Source: Cyathus striatus
Taxonomy: Eukaryota; Basidiomycota; Agaricomycetes; Agaricales; Nidulariaceae
Direction: 5' to 3'
DNA length: 64,000 nt
Assembly (NCBI GenBank): GCA_025738555.1
Contig: JAOVFP010000013.1
Span: 1,240,001 to 1,304,000 of the forward strand
The notes beneath the pieces were generated by a model. It did not search any database. It was not told the DNA's origin and saw nothing but the letters and a program-made list of their open reading frames with translations. The position numbers were made by a program, and so were the translations under genes. This document shows, one piece after another, positions 22,035 to 34,079 of this stretch (the stretch's first letter is position 1; the number at the start of each line of letters is the position of its first letter).

Positions 22035-25000
22035 TGAAAATGGGTCCGAAAGTAGTGGGATGCTGTTAGCAAGTTGCAGTGCTGGCAGACGGAGAGGCGT
22101 CAGCCCACTAAGCACTTACGTACTTAAAGTCGACCTGAGCCCACTTCGACAAAACTTTTTTAAATCTGAGCACTGGACAAGTAGTATCAATGCATGCCTC
22201 TAGCATAGCTTGTTGGTACCGAGCCTTTCTGTGAGCATCTTGACGGGGGGTTGTTGGTCACTAGTGAAGTAGTCATTAGTGAGTAAAAATCTCGATGACG
22301 AGATCGGAGAGAGACAGAAAGAAGAATCGATCATAATGAAGGAAGATAGAAGATTCATAGCAGGAAAAATGTCTAAGTTCCCAGAAGTCCCATGATTATT
22401 TCCTACGAATACAGATCATAATTTTTTACCCTTAAAGAATGTAATAAACGAAAGTCCGCGCCACCACTGTGAACAACCCACGAATCCTTAAGTTATTTGT
22501 GAAGATCGGAACCTGTCCTCTCCTAAATACGCTCAGAAAAACTCAAAAAACAACTACTACTAAGGACGAAACATACCACATCCGTATTTTCGAATTCCGG
22601 CACAATAGTGCGAAGAGACATATCCGAAACATGAAAGGATCGGTCAATATGTTCGCGAAGGCCTTCCCGGGATATCAACCTGCACTCAAAATTACACACT
22701 TATACATTATAATACACCAAAGATGTTTGAATACGTACACAGAAATCACGGACATGACATGCACTAAAAAAAGAAGATTAAATTAGTTCAGGTTACTGCG
22801 GACAGCTGTCAAGCACACTTGCAATGGGCGCCAATCAGCCATGTAAGGTTACTACGGAGTAGAGTAATTTCACAAGTCGTACTCATCGAGAATTTAAAAC
22901 TTACAAAAATACATCGCCTGCCGAATAGTAAAACTAGTATAAAAGAACACGTTAGTGCGCACCAGAGCAAAGCACTAACCACATACCAGAATAATAGTGA
23001 GAACACTACAAATGCTAGCAGACATTTCATCGTAGCTTTGCTGGCGAAGAGTTCAGTCCACCAACCTAGTCGCAGCAGCCCATTGAATAGCAAATCTAAT
23101 GATTCTCTCCAGGAGTGAGTCGGTTCTAAAAAAATCACCGATGAATCAATACCAAATTGAATTAGAAAATATGCGCCCTCACCGCCTAATACCCGTCCGA
23201 GAAGTGTGTAGAATATATGAGATTGACGACGTCACTACCAAATCACACGTTGTTGTCGCCGATCCCTGAATTGCCACAATTACCTGAAATTGTGAAACTT
23301 CAGAGCGACTGCTGCTGTCTGGAAAGCAACCACTCACTCGAAGCGCTTTAATTTTATCGGCAAGGATGAAGTATGTTATTGAAACCCTCCTACACCGCGT
23401 TAAGGGAAGGTTTTATGAGCAGGGATGGGATACATACATCAAGTTGACTTGGGCTTGCGGGTGAAACGTTAGCAATGACAAAAGAGACGATATAAAAACT
23501 CACCTAGTCCAGCGCCTGAAGTTGACAGATTAATTAACACAACCCTCTGGTTCTGTGAGAATTCGTGGACTTTACCTAACTGTGTCGAGGAAAGTAAGGC
23601 CTATAAGGAATAGTGAAAATTCCGACGGACATAAGCAAGTACAGAGCATACCACAGGAATTGCCAATAGTTTAGACTTTCTGCCAATGTGCCTCCCAACT
23701 TTAAGTCTTCTCAAAGATTAGTCGAGTAGCTTTACAACGAGATAACTCACTGCTCCATAGTCGCGTGGCATAAAATCTAAAAAATCATACGCAAAGTTAA
23801 GCTGAAAATGCGCCTCTGCCTATATGAAATACTGACATTTGCGCTATGAATGATGTTAAGAATACAGTAACATATTTTCCCTATACACACGTAAATCGAG
23901 TGTAAAAATGAGGAGAGCATTCAGTTTTACCAGTAATGTACTATCAACTTATCAGGAATTTGAAATCACGAGACTAGGTATAACGAACTTACAAAGGTAT
24001 AGTAACGGACTCAGAGGCCGCCGGGTCGAAATCTTGAAAGGATAAGACCAACATATCGAATATTTGGATATTATCGAACACCACTTCGAGCGTTATGGAT
24101 ACCCTTTGGATGGAATATGTTTGACTAGTAATCCAAAACAGACGTAGAAAACTCACGAAAGTAAAGAAACGAGTGTTTTTGTCTTGAGGCGATCCCGACG
24201 CCCATGAAAGAGGAAGTATTGAAAGGCCATGCACTACCAGTAGTGAATGTAGATCCTCGCGCACTGTACAGTCAGTTTGAATGAAGGAACATACCATGGC
24301 AATACCATAAAAACTGATCGTTGATGCTTGAGGTGAGCATATGCAAATGTAAACCGAAGGAAAACGCACACATTGCTGACCATAGTGGCCAGCAGTTGGG
24401 ATGCAAGTTTCTGAGATGCCCATTGCTTTTGAGACTGATCAGAGTCCATAGCCGAAATAGTAGAGAGGGGGATTTTGTGCGGCAGAGCATGTTCAAGCTG
24501 GTTGTGGGGCTCCGGATTTAACCAGGGACGCAAGCGCCATGACTTTGTGTTGGGGTATGTTTTGTGTCCCTAAATCTCACCAATTCAATTCAGTTGTGAC
24601 AGGAATGCCGACGGGGTGCCTATTTAAGGAAGTACCGCATCAGTAAACGTACGTTAATTATAGATGTGTATAAATGTTTATGCGAACAGAAGTGCCTTTA
24701 CAGGATGCAGGCAGGAGCAGGGATTCAACACTGCGGAGTTCCGCCTAGAGGAAGATGTCAATGAGCCATAAGCCACAGTGATCTTCAACCACGCACATGT
24801 CAATATTTGAACTTACCTCGATTATGGTGTACTTACTGCGGCTTGATGCATTCATAGAATACGCGATAATAAACATAATGCATGTAGGCTTAGGTCTTAA
24901 GACGACATTTCCTATAATTGCAGGCACCACCCTGAGATGGGATACTAGCACGACAATAATCAGACTAGTAGTATTCCGCAACACTTCGATACCCAGTACC

Positions 25001-25176
25001 CACCCGGCGAACAAAAAGAAAACAACCTGCATAGTGATTTGCTATCCGACCGGATCTTCATCGTCTTCAGAGATAAAACGTTGATTATCACATGAAGAGG
25101 AGAATTAGTGGTAGAGGTCCCACCAGTGTTTTCTTGGCTTGTACGTACACTTTTGTGCTTCGCTTTCGCGCGCTTT
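22035..25176. other. Intergenic, no supported gene
   Basis: AT-rich DNA with overlapping short ORFs. Minus-strand hydrophobic ORFs at 23989-24533 and 24745-25032 could be remnants of a multi-exon membrane protein gene, but I could not build a splice model. Confidence 0.35.
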
Positions 25177-25345
25177 GAAGTCAGATGATTTTACAGCCGA
25201 CGTACGACAAAAGCCGTGCGTTCGTTATTCCCCTGGGATGTCTAGAGCGACTTCAAAGTGGAGTACCTCCTGGTGCCTCCTGGCGGCTATGTACTACAGT
25301 CAATTTATATTTATATAATGGTATAACGCACCCAAGACATTTATC
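25177..25345 (+). repeat. Orphan copy of a Ras-like gene 3' flank
   Basis: Matches 21775-21960 in order and orientation, but no Ras coding sequence precedes it. It may mark a deleted third Ras-like gene. Confidence 0.5.
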
Positions 25346-26823
25346 TGTAGTCTTACATCCTCGTGCCCATGGTCGAAGACCTGTCAGCAACTTAGTCGAA
25401 GAAAAACCGAGTGGTTGGTAGCCGGGTTCAAGCTTACTTATACAACGGCATTCGATCACAAGGATAACACAGCAAACTTGATTCTTGAAATAATATACAA
25501 ATGGCGGCTTATATTGTATAACCTAATAGATCTATCTGCTCATAACCGGGAAGGTATGGGCCAAAGCGGTAATGCGAATACGAGTGCAGACTGTACTTGC
25601 ATAAACTCGGTATCACAAAACCTAACGAGAGAAGGAAGCACGGGGGGAAAGGGAATGTATTTCTCGCGTGAACATTGTGCTAAGCCGCTCTGTGATTCTT
25701 GTTGTTAGCATGAGAATGATAGACAGGCAGACACAGAAGGAAGTGAAGTAGAAAGCGCAGAGACACCACGGCCGCCCGTAATACCCCACCGCTGGGCCAT
25801 ACGTTCCGGATGACGATATGTCCCGAAGTAGACAGAAGACGCGTTCCTAACACGTTCCTGTCATAACAGAGCAAACTGCCAGACTGTGCCAGTATGCCAT
25901 ATATTAGCGTTCGAATGACCAATCAGCCTCCTCACGGTAGCATTAAAGAGTGAAAGACAGGGTAGGCGTCCAAGGCCGCCAATTACAAGTCGACCTGGCA
26001 GCCTCATATCAAGACTTGTCGCAGGTGCGGACCCACGTCATCAGGAAGATGAAGCTGAAGCACAACGGATGATTTATAGCAGGGATAAAGAAAGTGCCCC
26101 GAGGACGAGCGTCATCAGCCCGATCCATGGGAATAAAAAGCTTCCCATTACACCATCATCCTGGTTCGTATAAGGTAGAGTACAGGAATGGGCGCGACAC
26201 GAACCCCGTCACGGACAAGCTTCCATGATGATCATGGGACCCTATTCAAGGTGACCTGCCTCAAGGCCTCATTCACGACCACAAACGCCACCCTCTAGTG
26301 AGAATGTAGCAATACGTCTGATGGCGAACAATAATGGTCCATGTCTACCCCTTCCCACACATTGACCCTTACTTCCTAACCAATCTAAAAGAAAGCAGAA
26401 CTCACGAGCCAAAATTACCCAGATCAGCGTCTTCGTGTCGCCCAAGTAGAGAATATAGATGAGGGGGTTGAATAATTTCTTCGTGCGTTCTGGAAGTAGT
26501 GAATGAGCTGAAGCTGATACGTATTCTGCGCCTTGAGGTGATAGATTTCTACATTAGCTATCACTATCTATTAAGTGGTGTTAGGTCTAGCTCGTTCAAA
26601 CAAAAGGGCTCGAGGTGCTACAATACCAATAACCAACCTTCTAATGCAGGAGCTGGCTCTTGTCCCACGCAGGATGACAAGCTATCCATAGGCTTCTCTA
26701 TATAAAAATGCCGTAAGCTGGAGAAACTGCCGTGAACAAGAAAAGAAAGGCAAACCTCAACCTCCCCACTCTTCACCAAAACCAACCAACCAACCAACCA
26801 ACCCACACCCTCCCTCCTTACTA
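25346..26823. other. Intergenic, no gene seen
   Basis: No recognisable gene. Contains a short (CCAA)n run near 26778-26800 just beyond the end of the minus-strand gene. Confidence 0.4.
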
Positions 26824-28932
26824 CTACCCACTCCCCACCGACACCGACTTCAACTTCAACCTCGACTTAAACTTCGACCCGGACCCAGAACCAGAACCAG
26901 ACCCCGATCTATCCCTTCTACCCTCACCATCCCGCCCAACAGGATGAACAACATGCGACCTTCCCCTCGGAACATCCTTCGGACTCGTCGACCGTGACGT
27001 AGAAGCAGAATCCGACATCCACTCCAATTCGAGCCCATTTCCCCCTCCTCCACCTACCGCACCAAGATCAATCCCCAGTGCCTTACTCAACACATTCCGA
27101 CTAACAACAGCCCCCCTAAGCTTAGGAGGAACATCATATCTAGGCACAACGACAAACGGTTTATGTGTAAATTCCCCAGTAGGCGAGAGAAAATCCGGAT
27201 CCGGTGGCGTCAGTGGTGATGGATGTCGTCGACGATGATGTCTGTGATAGTGAGGAATCGGCGTACAAGTGTCCCGTTCGCCACGATTAATACTACCTGG
27301 CTCTTCATGTTCATGTTTGCGTTCATCACCCCCAGCTTCAGCTGGATGAAATTTAGCTCGAGATTCGATATAGGAAACATGGGACGCATCATCCGCATCG
27401 GATACCCCAGAATCCTGCGAGGAATCACCCTCAATCCGAATTGCAATCTCGCTCCCCGATGTACTGCCGTCTTGACCTGGATCTTCTCGAGGTGTATCAA
27501 CGACGTCTCCCTTGGGCTCCTCTACATCACTTGCAGATACATGATCCATCGTCGGGATAGGCTTTAGAGCAGACCTCTCATTCTCCACTACACTCTGTTC
27601 GTATTGCTCCAATAGCCGATGAACATCAGGAGGCGTGCATGGGACTGGGGAGTCGTCTTGGTCTTGATGTTCCCTCGGCCCACCTGAATCGTCGGTGGCT
27701 CCATGATCCTTCGTCAGGGTAGGCTTCAGAACAGACCTTTCATTCTCCACCACACTCTGTTCGTATTGCTCCAATAGCCGATGGACATCAGGAGGTGTGC
27801 ATGGGTCTTGCCGATCCCTCATCGGGGTAAGTTTCAGCCTCCGATTCTCCACCACACTTTCCTCGTATTGCTCCAAAAGCCTGCGAGTAGTTCCTGAACC
27901 TGGAGGTGTGCCAACGGCAGGATTGGGTGCGGTAGCCGAATCGCCCGCAGCGTACCTATCTCCAGGTGCATCACCCGTGGAATCCCTATCGTCCTTCGGT
28001 ACAGCAAGTACATCGCCTAACGTTGCCATGGAGCCAGTCATCTGACCATCCGCTGCATCCCGAGTATCTGTGCCAGATTCTTCACGCATGTCGACTCGTG
28101 GACAGCTTGGGCCTTGAGCTGCGCCAACTACATTTTCTATAGGACTTCCCTTGTCCTTTGGAGCAGCAGGTATATCTCCCAGCGTCGTCCTCGACATAGA
28201 TCTGGCGAAGGAAGTTCGCGCAGTCATCTGAACCTCGACTGCATCCCGAGAGGTAGCATCAGGCTCTTCACGAACGACACCTTTCCCGGTGCCTTCGTCA
28301 TGCGTCACAATGTCATCGCCTCCCTCCCCCATCCAGCCACATCTTGAACCCCGAGTCCTCCGAGCCTCCAAAGTTTCCTCGTCCTCTTGGCACCGAGCAG
28401 TTGAGCAAAATTCCTTTCCATGAACCGGACCGCCCTCGTCTTCAGATACGCCAACGACACCGCACACGGCGTCCTCGTCATGCCTAGCAACATCTCCCAT
28501 TCTAGGCGTAGGCGTGCCGCTTCCTTCCCTAGGCAGGGATCCAGAGACGTGTCGTTGCGCAGCTTGTTGAGTATTCAATGCGTTTTGAGTAGCGCCTGAT
28601 TCCTTTCCATGAGACGAACGACCTGACGAACCGCCCTCGTCTTCAGATACGCCAACAACACCGCACACAGTGCCCTCTCGCATCGTAGCGATATCCCCCA
28701 TTCTAGGCGTAGACGTACCACTTCCTTCCCTAGGCAAGAATCCAGATACTTTCCCATAAACCGAACCGCCCTCGTCTTCAGATACACCAGTACCCTCTTC
28801 CTTCAAAGCAGCACGCCCAGGCGTAGGCGTACAACTCCCATCCCTCGATGGGCCACCAATATCAGAATGTACTTGCGAGCTCGTGGTGCCGGTAGTACTA
28901 GAGTGTATTTGTAACGGGGGTTGTAACAGCAA
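26824..28932 (-). CDS. Large intrinsically disordered protein with internal repeats (5' end unresolved)
   Basis: Longest open frame in the window, about 700 codons. It is bounded upstream by an in-frame TAA near 28958 and has no ATG near its start, so the first exon or exons lie further upstream and are unresolved; a GTAAGT donor near 29092 is a candidate. The protein is rich in Asp, Glu, Gly, Ser, Thr and Pro. Repeats include RLLEQYEQSVVENERS (three copies), PREGSGTPTPRMGD (three) and VSEDEGG (four). A C-terminal stretch (THKPFVVVPRYDVPPKLRG, then VLSKALGID) looks more ordered and may be the conserved part. The tail is a basic SGSGSGSK run. No family recognised. Confidence 0.6.
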   Translation of the reverse strand: MLLQPPLQIHSSTTGTTSSQVHSDIGGPSRDGSCTPTPGRAALKEEGTGVSEDEGGSVYGKVSGFLPREGSGTSTPRMGDIATMREGTVCGVVGVSEDEGGSSGRSSHGKESGATQNALNTQQAAQRHVSGSLPREGSGTPTPRMGDVARHDEDAVCGVVGVSEDEGGPVHGKEFCSTARCQEDEETLEARRTRGSRCGWMGEGGDDIVTHDEGTGKGVVREEPDATSRDAVEVQMTARTSFARSMSRTTLGDIPAAPKDKGSPIENVVGAAQGPSCPRVDMREESGTDTRDAADGQMTGSMATLGDVLAVPKDDRDSTGDAPGDRYAAGDSATAPNPAVGTPPGSGTTRRLLEQYEESVVENRRLKLTPMRDRQDPCTPPDVHRLLEQYEQSVVENERSVLKPTLTKDHGATDDSGGPREHQDQDDSPVPCTPPDVHRLLEQYEQSVVENERSALKPIPTMDHVSASDVEEPKGDVVDTPREDPGQDGSTSGSEIAIRIEGDSSQDSGVSDADDASHVSYIESRAKFHPAEAGGDERKHEHEEPGSINRGERDTCTPIPHYHRHHRRRHPSPLTPPDPDFLSPTGEFTHKPFVVVPRYDVPPKLRGAVVSRNVLSKALGIDLGAVGGGGGNGLELEWMSDSASTSRSTSPKDVPRGRSHVVHPVGRDGEGRRDRSGSGSGSGSGSKFKSRLKLKSVSVGSG

Positions 28933-30630
28933 ATCGAGTCGTGGTGGTATCAGATCGTAACAGCGAATTTATAGTACGATGGCAATAGCAATGCAAAGTC
29001 GTAGTGGTACAACCAGCAACTTCCCGAACGTTCTAAGAATACTCAATGAAGGTATAAGTAAAAGCACAAATCAGACGTTGGAGAAACTTACATAACAGTA
29101 CATGTCGTCACAATCCTAGGAGGTTGGTCTCGACCCCTCTAGCATAAACTTACACCCAACATCCGAACTTCAGCACCGCTAGGAACACAGATCTTGTAGT
29201 ATAATACCCATCGTCGGAACCTGCAATACCGTGACAGTAAGCATCAACCTTTACCTCACCAGCGCACAAACCACCAAACCTATCCCAACCACACTTAACA
29301 TCCGCCTTCAAAACTCATGATCAAGCAACGACGCATGACCTTAAAATCACATTCCATAAATCCCGAAAGATACTCTACATAAAAGCCCGCTATATATAAC
29401 TTAAATCTACACTTCATCAACATACACACATAAAAGAAACGACGAAAAACGAACCTACTTAAACCCGACCAGTCACTAAATACCGAACACCGAACAGAAA
29501 GAAGGGAGGAGGGGGGAAGGGTTACGAATCATCATGTATCTCCCTCGCATTTGATGCTGAGCCGTTCTATGTAGTTTTAGTCAGTATGTGTACGATTAGG
29601 ATGAGATATGCCAGAGAGGAAAGAGGAAAGAATGGAGGAGTGAATGAAACGATATATCAAAAACTAGAAAGAAAATAGGGAGGAGAGGAGGAGAAAATGA
29701 CAAAAGCCCATGGGAGTAAGGGTGCACATTCCCTCAATCATCAATGACACACGCAAAGGCAAGCTTCGAGCACAACCCGCTCCGTCTCTAGTACACTCTG
29801 CACATCTCAACGACCTCAGGCAACATGCCTCCAGCACACTAAACATAATCCCAAAATGCTCATGGCCTGATAAACCTACCACCCACCACCCATCCCGCGT
29901 GGTCCAGGCGCGGGGGGGGGAGGAAGACCAAAACCCGACTCAGGTTGTTCATTTCCCGCGCCGCCCTGCCCTGCCCTGACCACCGCACTCGTATAAGCAT
30001 ATACAGGTAGGTATCAGGGGTGTACCCTACCCAAGACAGAGACAGTGACAGGATATATATCCCCCATCCCCCTCCCCAGAACCGCGACGCACAACCCGTC
30101 TTCCATGGCATGAAACGCAGCCAGACGTACACACTCCGCGTCCTGCTCTCCTCTCGAGCGTGCACTGCACAACGACATATCCCATTCTCCTCGCAAAGCA
30201 TATATCATCAGCACCACCAGCGAAAGCGCGGGAGTACATATACCACCACGCTGGCGCCATACGACGACCTCAGTCTCAGGCCACCGCAATGCATAGGCGC
30301 AGGTGCAGCCAAAGCACCAGGGCTCAAACCCAAGAACCACGAACGAAGAGGGATGAAACCCCTGCAAATCCCAACGGTGCGCGGAAGTAGAGGTGTCACA
30401 CTCCTACACCCGTAAATCCAAACCAGGAACAGACCAACACCAACGCGTTGCGTACGAATCGAACTCCCTCCAGTCAGGCGGGAAACGGAGCAGCGCCATT
30501 TAGAATGGGTCTGCGGTGGTAGGAATAGCAGGTAGCAGGTAGCAGTAACGAGAGTCAATCTGCAATGTATGCGTCTTGGTCGTGCACTGCAGAGCGGGAG
30601 GAACAGATTTGGACAATGCTGGTGGAAGCT
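28933..30630. other. Spacer, possible upstream exons of the disordered protein
   Basis: Likely holds 5' exons or the promoter of the 26824-28932 gene and the 3' UTR of HAP3. Overlapping ORFs at 29860-30560 conflict on both strands and show no domain. Confidence 0.35.
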
Positions 30631-31247
30631 TCACGCAGCATGGGCAGGCGCAACAGCCGCTGGTGAAAGCTGCATGCAACCTGCGTACAACGCGTGGACG
30701 GGCTGGGAAGTAGCCCCGACTAACCCTCCCATAACCAAAACCCGACCCAACCCCCTCCCCCAAAAAAACACCAACAACTCACCTGCCTCAACTTAGCCAA
30801 ATGAATCTTCAACGTCTCCGCATAATTCTCAAACCCAAGCGAACTCATAGCATACAAAATATCCTCCCCACCAATCGTCTTGCGCTTCTCCAACTGACAC
30901 TTTTCAGCAGCTTCGGAAGTGATGAATGAGATGAACTCGGAGACGCATTCTTGGACGCATTCTTTGGCGTCTTTTGCTATTTTGGCGGTGGGGGGAACTG
31001 AGGATTTCATTATTCGTGCTACGTTTGCTATCTGTGCGAGTGTAAGGGGGGTGGGGTGGGTGAGGGGAAAGAGGAAGAGGGAAGAGGGACATACAGGCAA
31101 AAACCGATCCTGCTCTCTGTATTCGCCCACTTCCTGCTCAGTAATAGGCGGAGGGGTAGGCGCATCCTGAGGGGCAACAACAACAGCAGAGGAAGTTGGA
31201 TCGCTCTCGTCCCTCGCTGGAATGATAGGCTGTAACTCTGAAGTCAT
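30631..31247 (-). CDS. HAP3: CCAAT-binding factor subunit HAP3/NF-YB, about 146 aa
   Basis: Exon 1 31247-31095, intron 63 nt, exon 2 31031-30783, then a tentative last exon 30669-30631 giving [12 protein letters not shown] and a stop. The core begins EQDRFLP, joins across the intron to [19 protein letters not shown] and runs through [33 protein letters not shown] and [14 protein letters not shown]. This is the complete NF-YB histone fold with its DNA- and NF-YC-binding segments. The protein pairs with HAP5/NF-YC and recruits HAP2/NF-YA to bind CCAAT boxes in the nucleus. The core assignment is firm. The third exon rests only on an acceptor in phase and an Ala/Pro-rich tail. Confidence 0.92.
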
Positions 31248-31791
31248 TCGGTTGGTTTGGATTGGTTGGAAGGGGTGCTTGATTCGAGTAAGTTAGTTCG
31301 CTATGAACAATACAAGAAGAGAAGAAGGTCGTACCAGTACAGATGAGAGAAGAGTCCGTTCAACCTTCCCAGTCGATCGCGTCAAAAAAGGGCCTCGACC
31401 AGTCTCCATATTACCGCATTAGGAAAGGTCTTTATGTACCCATCCATCCATTCTCTACGAGGTTTCTGGGATATCACATTGTAATGTCGATAGTGATATG
31501 AAGGGTGGGGAACCCAGAAGGAGAGGGAAGAGGAGAACTGCGATCCGGAGATAGGTTACAGGAATACGTATCACACCATTCCCGAGCTATCCATTCATTG
31601 GCCAGCTAATCCAGCCAATCCAATTCGTACTTTTCAACCAATCATTGTGCCACGGTGTATGCCAGATTTATAGACAACTTGAGACTACACAAAATAGAAC
31701 AGAATAAACGAGTGAATAACAACCCCATCCCTATCCTATCCTACGGGCCATCTCGCTAGGCGAATATACAACAATCCACCCCACCCAAAAC
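31248..31791. other. Promoter of HAP3 and 3' flank of the fungalysin gene
   Basis: No ORF of note. Both neighbours are on the minus strand, so this holds the HAP3 upstream region and the fungalysin terminator. CCAAT-type pentamers occur around 31596-31620 (for example CCAATCC); autoregulation is speculative. Confidence 0.4.
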
Positions 31792-34079
31792 CTAACACCC
31801 CTCAAGAACACTCTCATCATCTCTAAAATCAGGCCCAGCAGCAGCCCCCAACCCACGACTCGCAAAAGTCCTCGAAATCAAACACCTATTAGCTCCGCCG
31901 AACCTATTCTGATCAGCTTGGATCCACGCGTCTCGGGCTTGCACGACTACAACAAAGGTGCGTCAGCACTCTTTTCTCATTCCAGAAACCTGACGGGGGG
32001 AGGTATCCTCTTCCTACCCCCCCAAGAAAGAAAGAAAAAATACCCACAAGTAGGATTACAAGGCTGCAACCCAAGCGCATCAACCAACACCCTCAACCAA
32101 ACCACATTCCCACCTTTCCCATCCGGATTAGTCAGTCCATCCTCCGAAAACCCATGTTCATTAACCATCTCCACGAGAACATTGTGAAGCATGTTGGCCC
32201 ACACTTCGCCTATGGCGTGTACTTCGGTTGTTGTTTGGAGGGATGAGTAGCGGAGGGGGTTTGTTTTACTAGGGAGTAAGGATTAGGGAGGGGAAAGGGG
32301 GGAGGGAAGGGTGCGTACGCGTTTGTACTATATGGAAAAGAGCGTATGCCAGCTTCGCTTCCGAGGACGTATTGCCCCATTATAAAGTCACCTACATCAG
32401 CACTCGTCAAGCGCATCCAACTACAACTCCAACATCAGCCTCCTCATTCTTTCCACTCAAAGAAAAGAAACGCACTCAGCAAGCGCATCACCCCACCCCT
32501 CACCCAACCCCCCACTCTCCAACGTCTGCAAACATCTCCCAGTCCCACCGCCCGTCATACGATTCGTAATCCCATGTGTAAACTCGTGGATTATGATTGA
32601 GTTTTCCATTGTACCGTCCCTGTTTGGCTAAATCCAGCATCAGCGAGGTTTCTTTATGAAAAAAAGGGGGGAAGGGGTACGTTAGTGAGAGTCCAGATGA
32701 ACATTCTACATATTCCATTCTGTCCACTACATTCCTCATTAGATCGGTAAAGAGAAAGGAAGGAAGGAAGGAGCAACGTACTCAGGAGGCGTAGCAAAAT
32801 TCGCATTATTAGTCCCACTAGCATCCTGCACAGAAATCAAAATCTGATCACCGGCCTTCCCTCCCTTTCCATTATTATTCCCCTACCCAAACCCCCTCAT
32901 CAGCCCCCTCCCCATTCGAAAAAAGAATAAAAACCCACCTGAAAGTTAAACGCACCCTCCGTAAACCCATACCGATAAGCAACATCATGCATCGTATTAA
33001 CAACATAAAACGCATTCGTCACAGCCGCAGCCACATTACTCTTACTCGTCGGCTGTTTCTGGTCATTGTACACCGCGTTGAACACTTGTCCCTGGGCACT
33101 TTGTTGCGTGGTACTAGTAAGGCGGCCTTTGAATGCGATAGCGTTGTTGCCCGATGTATCGGTTGAGTTTAGGTTGCCGTCGCTGTGCCACCCGAAGGGT
33201 GATGATATGGGATCTTGTGGGTCTGTTAATGTTTCTAAGCCTTCTGGGAAAGCTTGTTTGTGAATCGGTAGAACATGATACTATACTCTCATCAGCTCAA
33301 ATACCCCAAGAAAAAAGAAAAAAGACATACAGAAGCATCATTAACGAAATCAGTAACACTCAACACCTCCCCAGAGTGCGCACACACATAAGCCTCCAAA
33401 AACCTATCCGTCTCAGCATTCTGCACCTGAATCACATGCGTCAACCTCACACTCCCATCTGGCATAACGTAATACTCCAACGACGGTTGAATCCCGTTAT
33501 ACGTAGCATCCAGCGCTCTCTCTGTCCCTTTCAACACACTCCTCCAAGTCAAGGAGGGCGTGGGGTCCGCGATACTAGCGGAGCTCGCATCGATGAACGA
33601 TGAGCCGAATGAAAAGGGCTCGTTGGTCGTTGGATGAAACGCGACGTTCGCAACGGCGTTAGCGAGTGGAATCGAGTTGATCATTTGTTTAACAAAGGCG
33701 TAGCGGGCTATGGTGGTGCTCCATCCCCCGCGCCATGTTACGTCGCTTGATGTGAGACCGAGTTCGGTGCTGATGAAGGATATAGCGGTGTCATTGAGCT
33801 GTTTTGTTTCGTTGCTTGAGCTGCTTCCAGCGAAAGAAGAGGAGACGGCTCCGTATGTCTATTGAAGTGTTAGATAAGGAATGTGGAGGATAGGAAGGGA
33901 GGGTGGACCTTGTATGTCGATTTAGGATGGTACGCTTCGACTTGGAGACCGCGTCCGATATGTCTCATGCGATGCGTGGAGTGTTTGGTGTATACTGGCC
34001 AGGGGGCAGCTTGTACCAGCACCACGTTTCCACAGAAGAGCAGGGCGAGGAAGATAGAAATGAATGTGGATGAAACCAT
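31792..34079 (-). CDS. Fungalysin, secreted M36 zinc metalloprotease, 605 aa
   Basis: Nine exons: 34079-33909, 33858-33331, 33280-32939, 32882-32782, 32726-32681, 32627-32476, 32420-32319, 32268-32048 and 31946-31792. They sum to 1818 nt with consistent phases. Residues 1-24 are a signal peptide (hydrophobic core ending VQAA). [17 protein letters not shown] and the following 200 residues match the FTP/propeptide region. The catalytic domain shows [36 protein letters not shown] (HExxH at about 410-414) and [12 protein letters not shown], whose Glu439 is the expected third zinc ligand. The C-terminus has [32 protein letters not shown] and a final Cys. Length and motifs are complete. It is an extracellular endoprotease active after propeptide removal. 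The first donor is AAG|GTCCAC, unusual but supported by family alignment. Confidence 0.95.
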
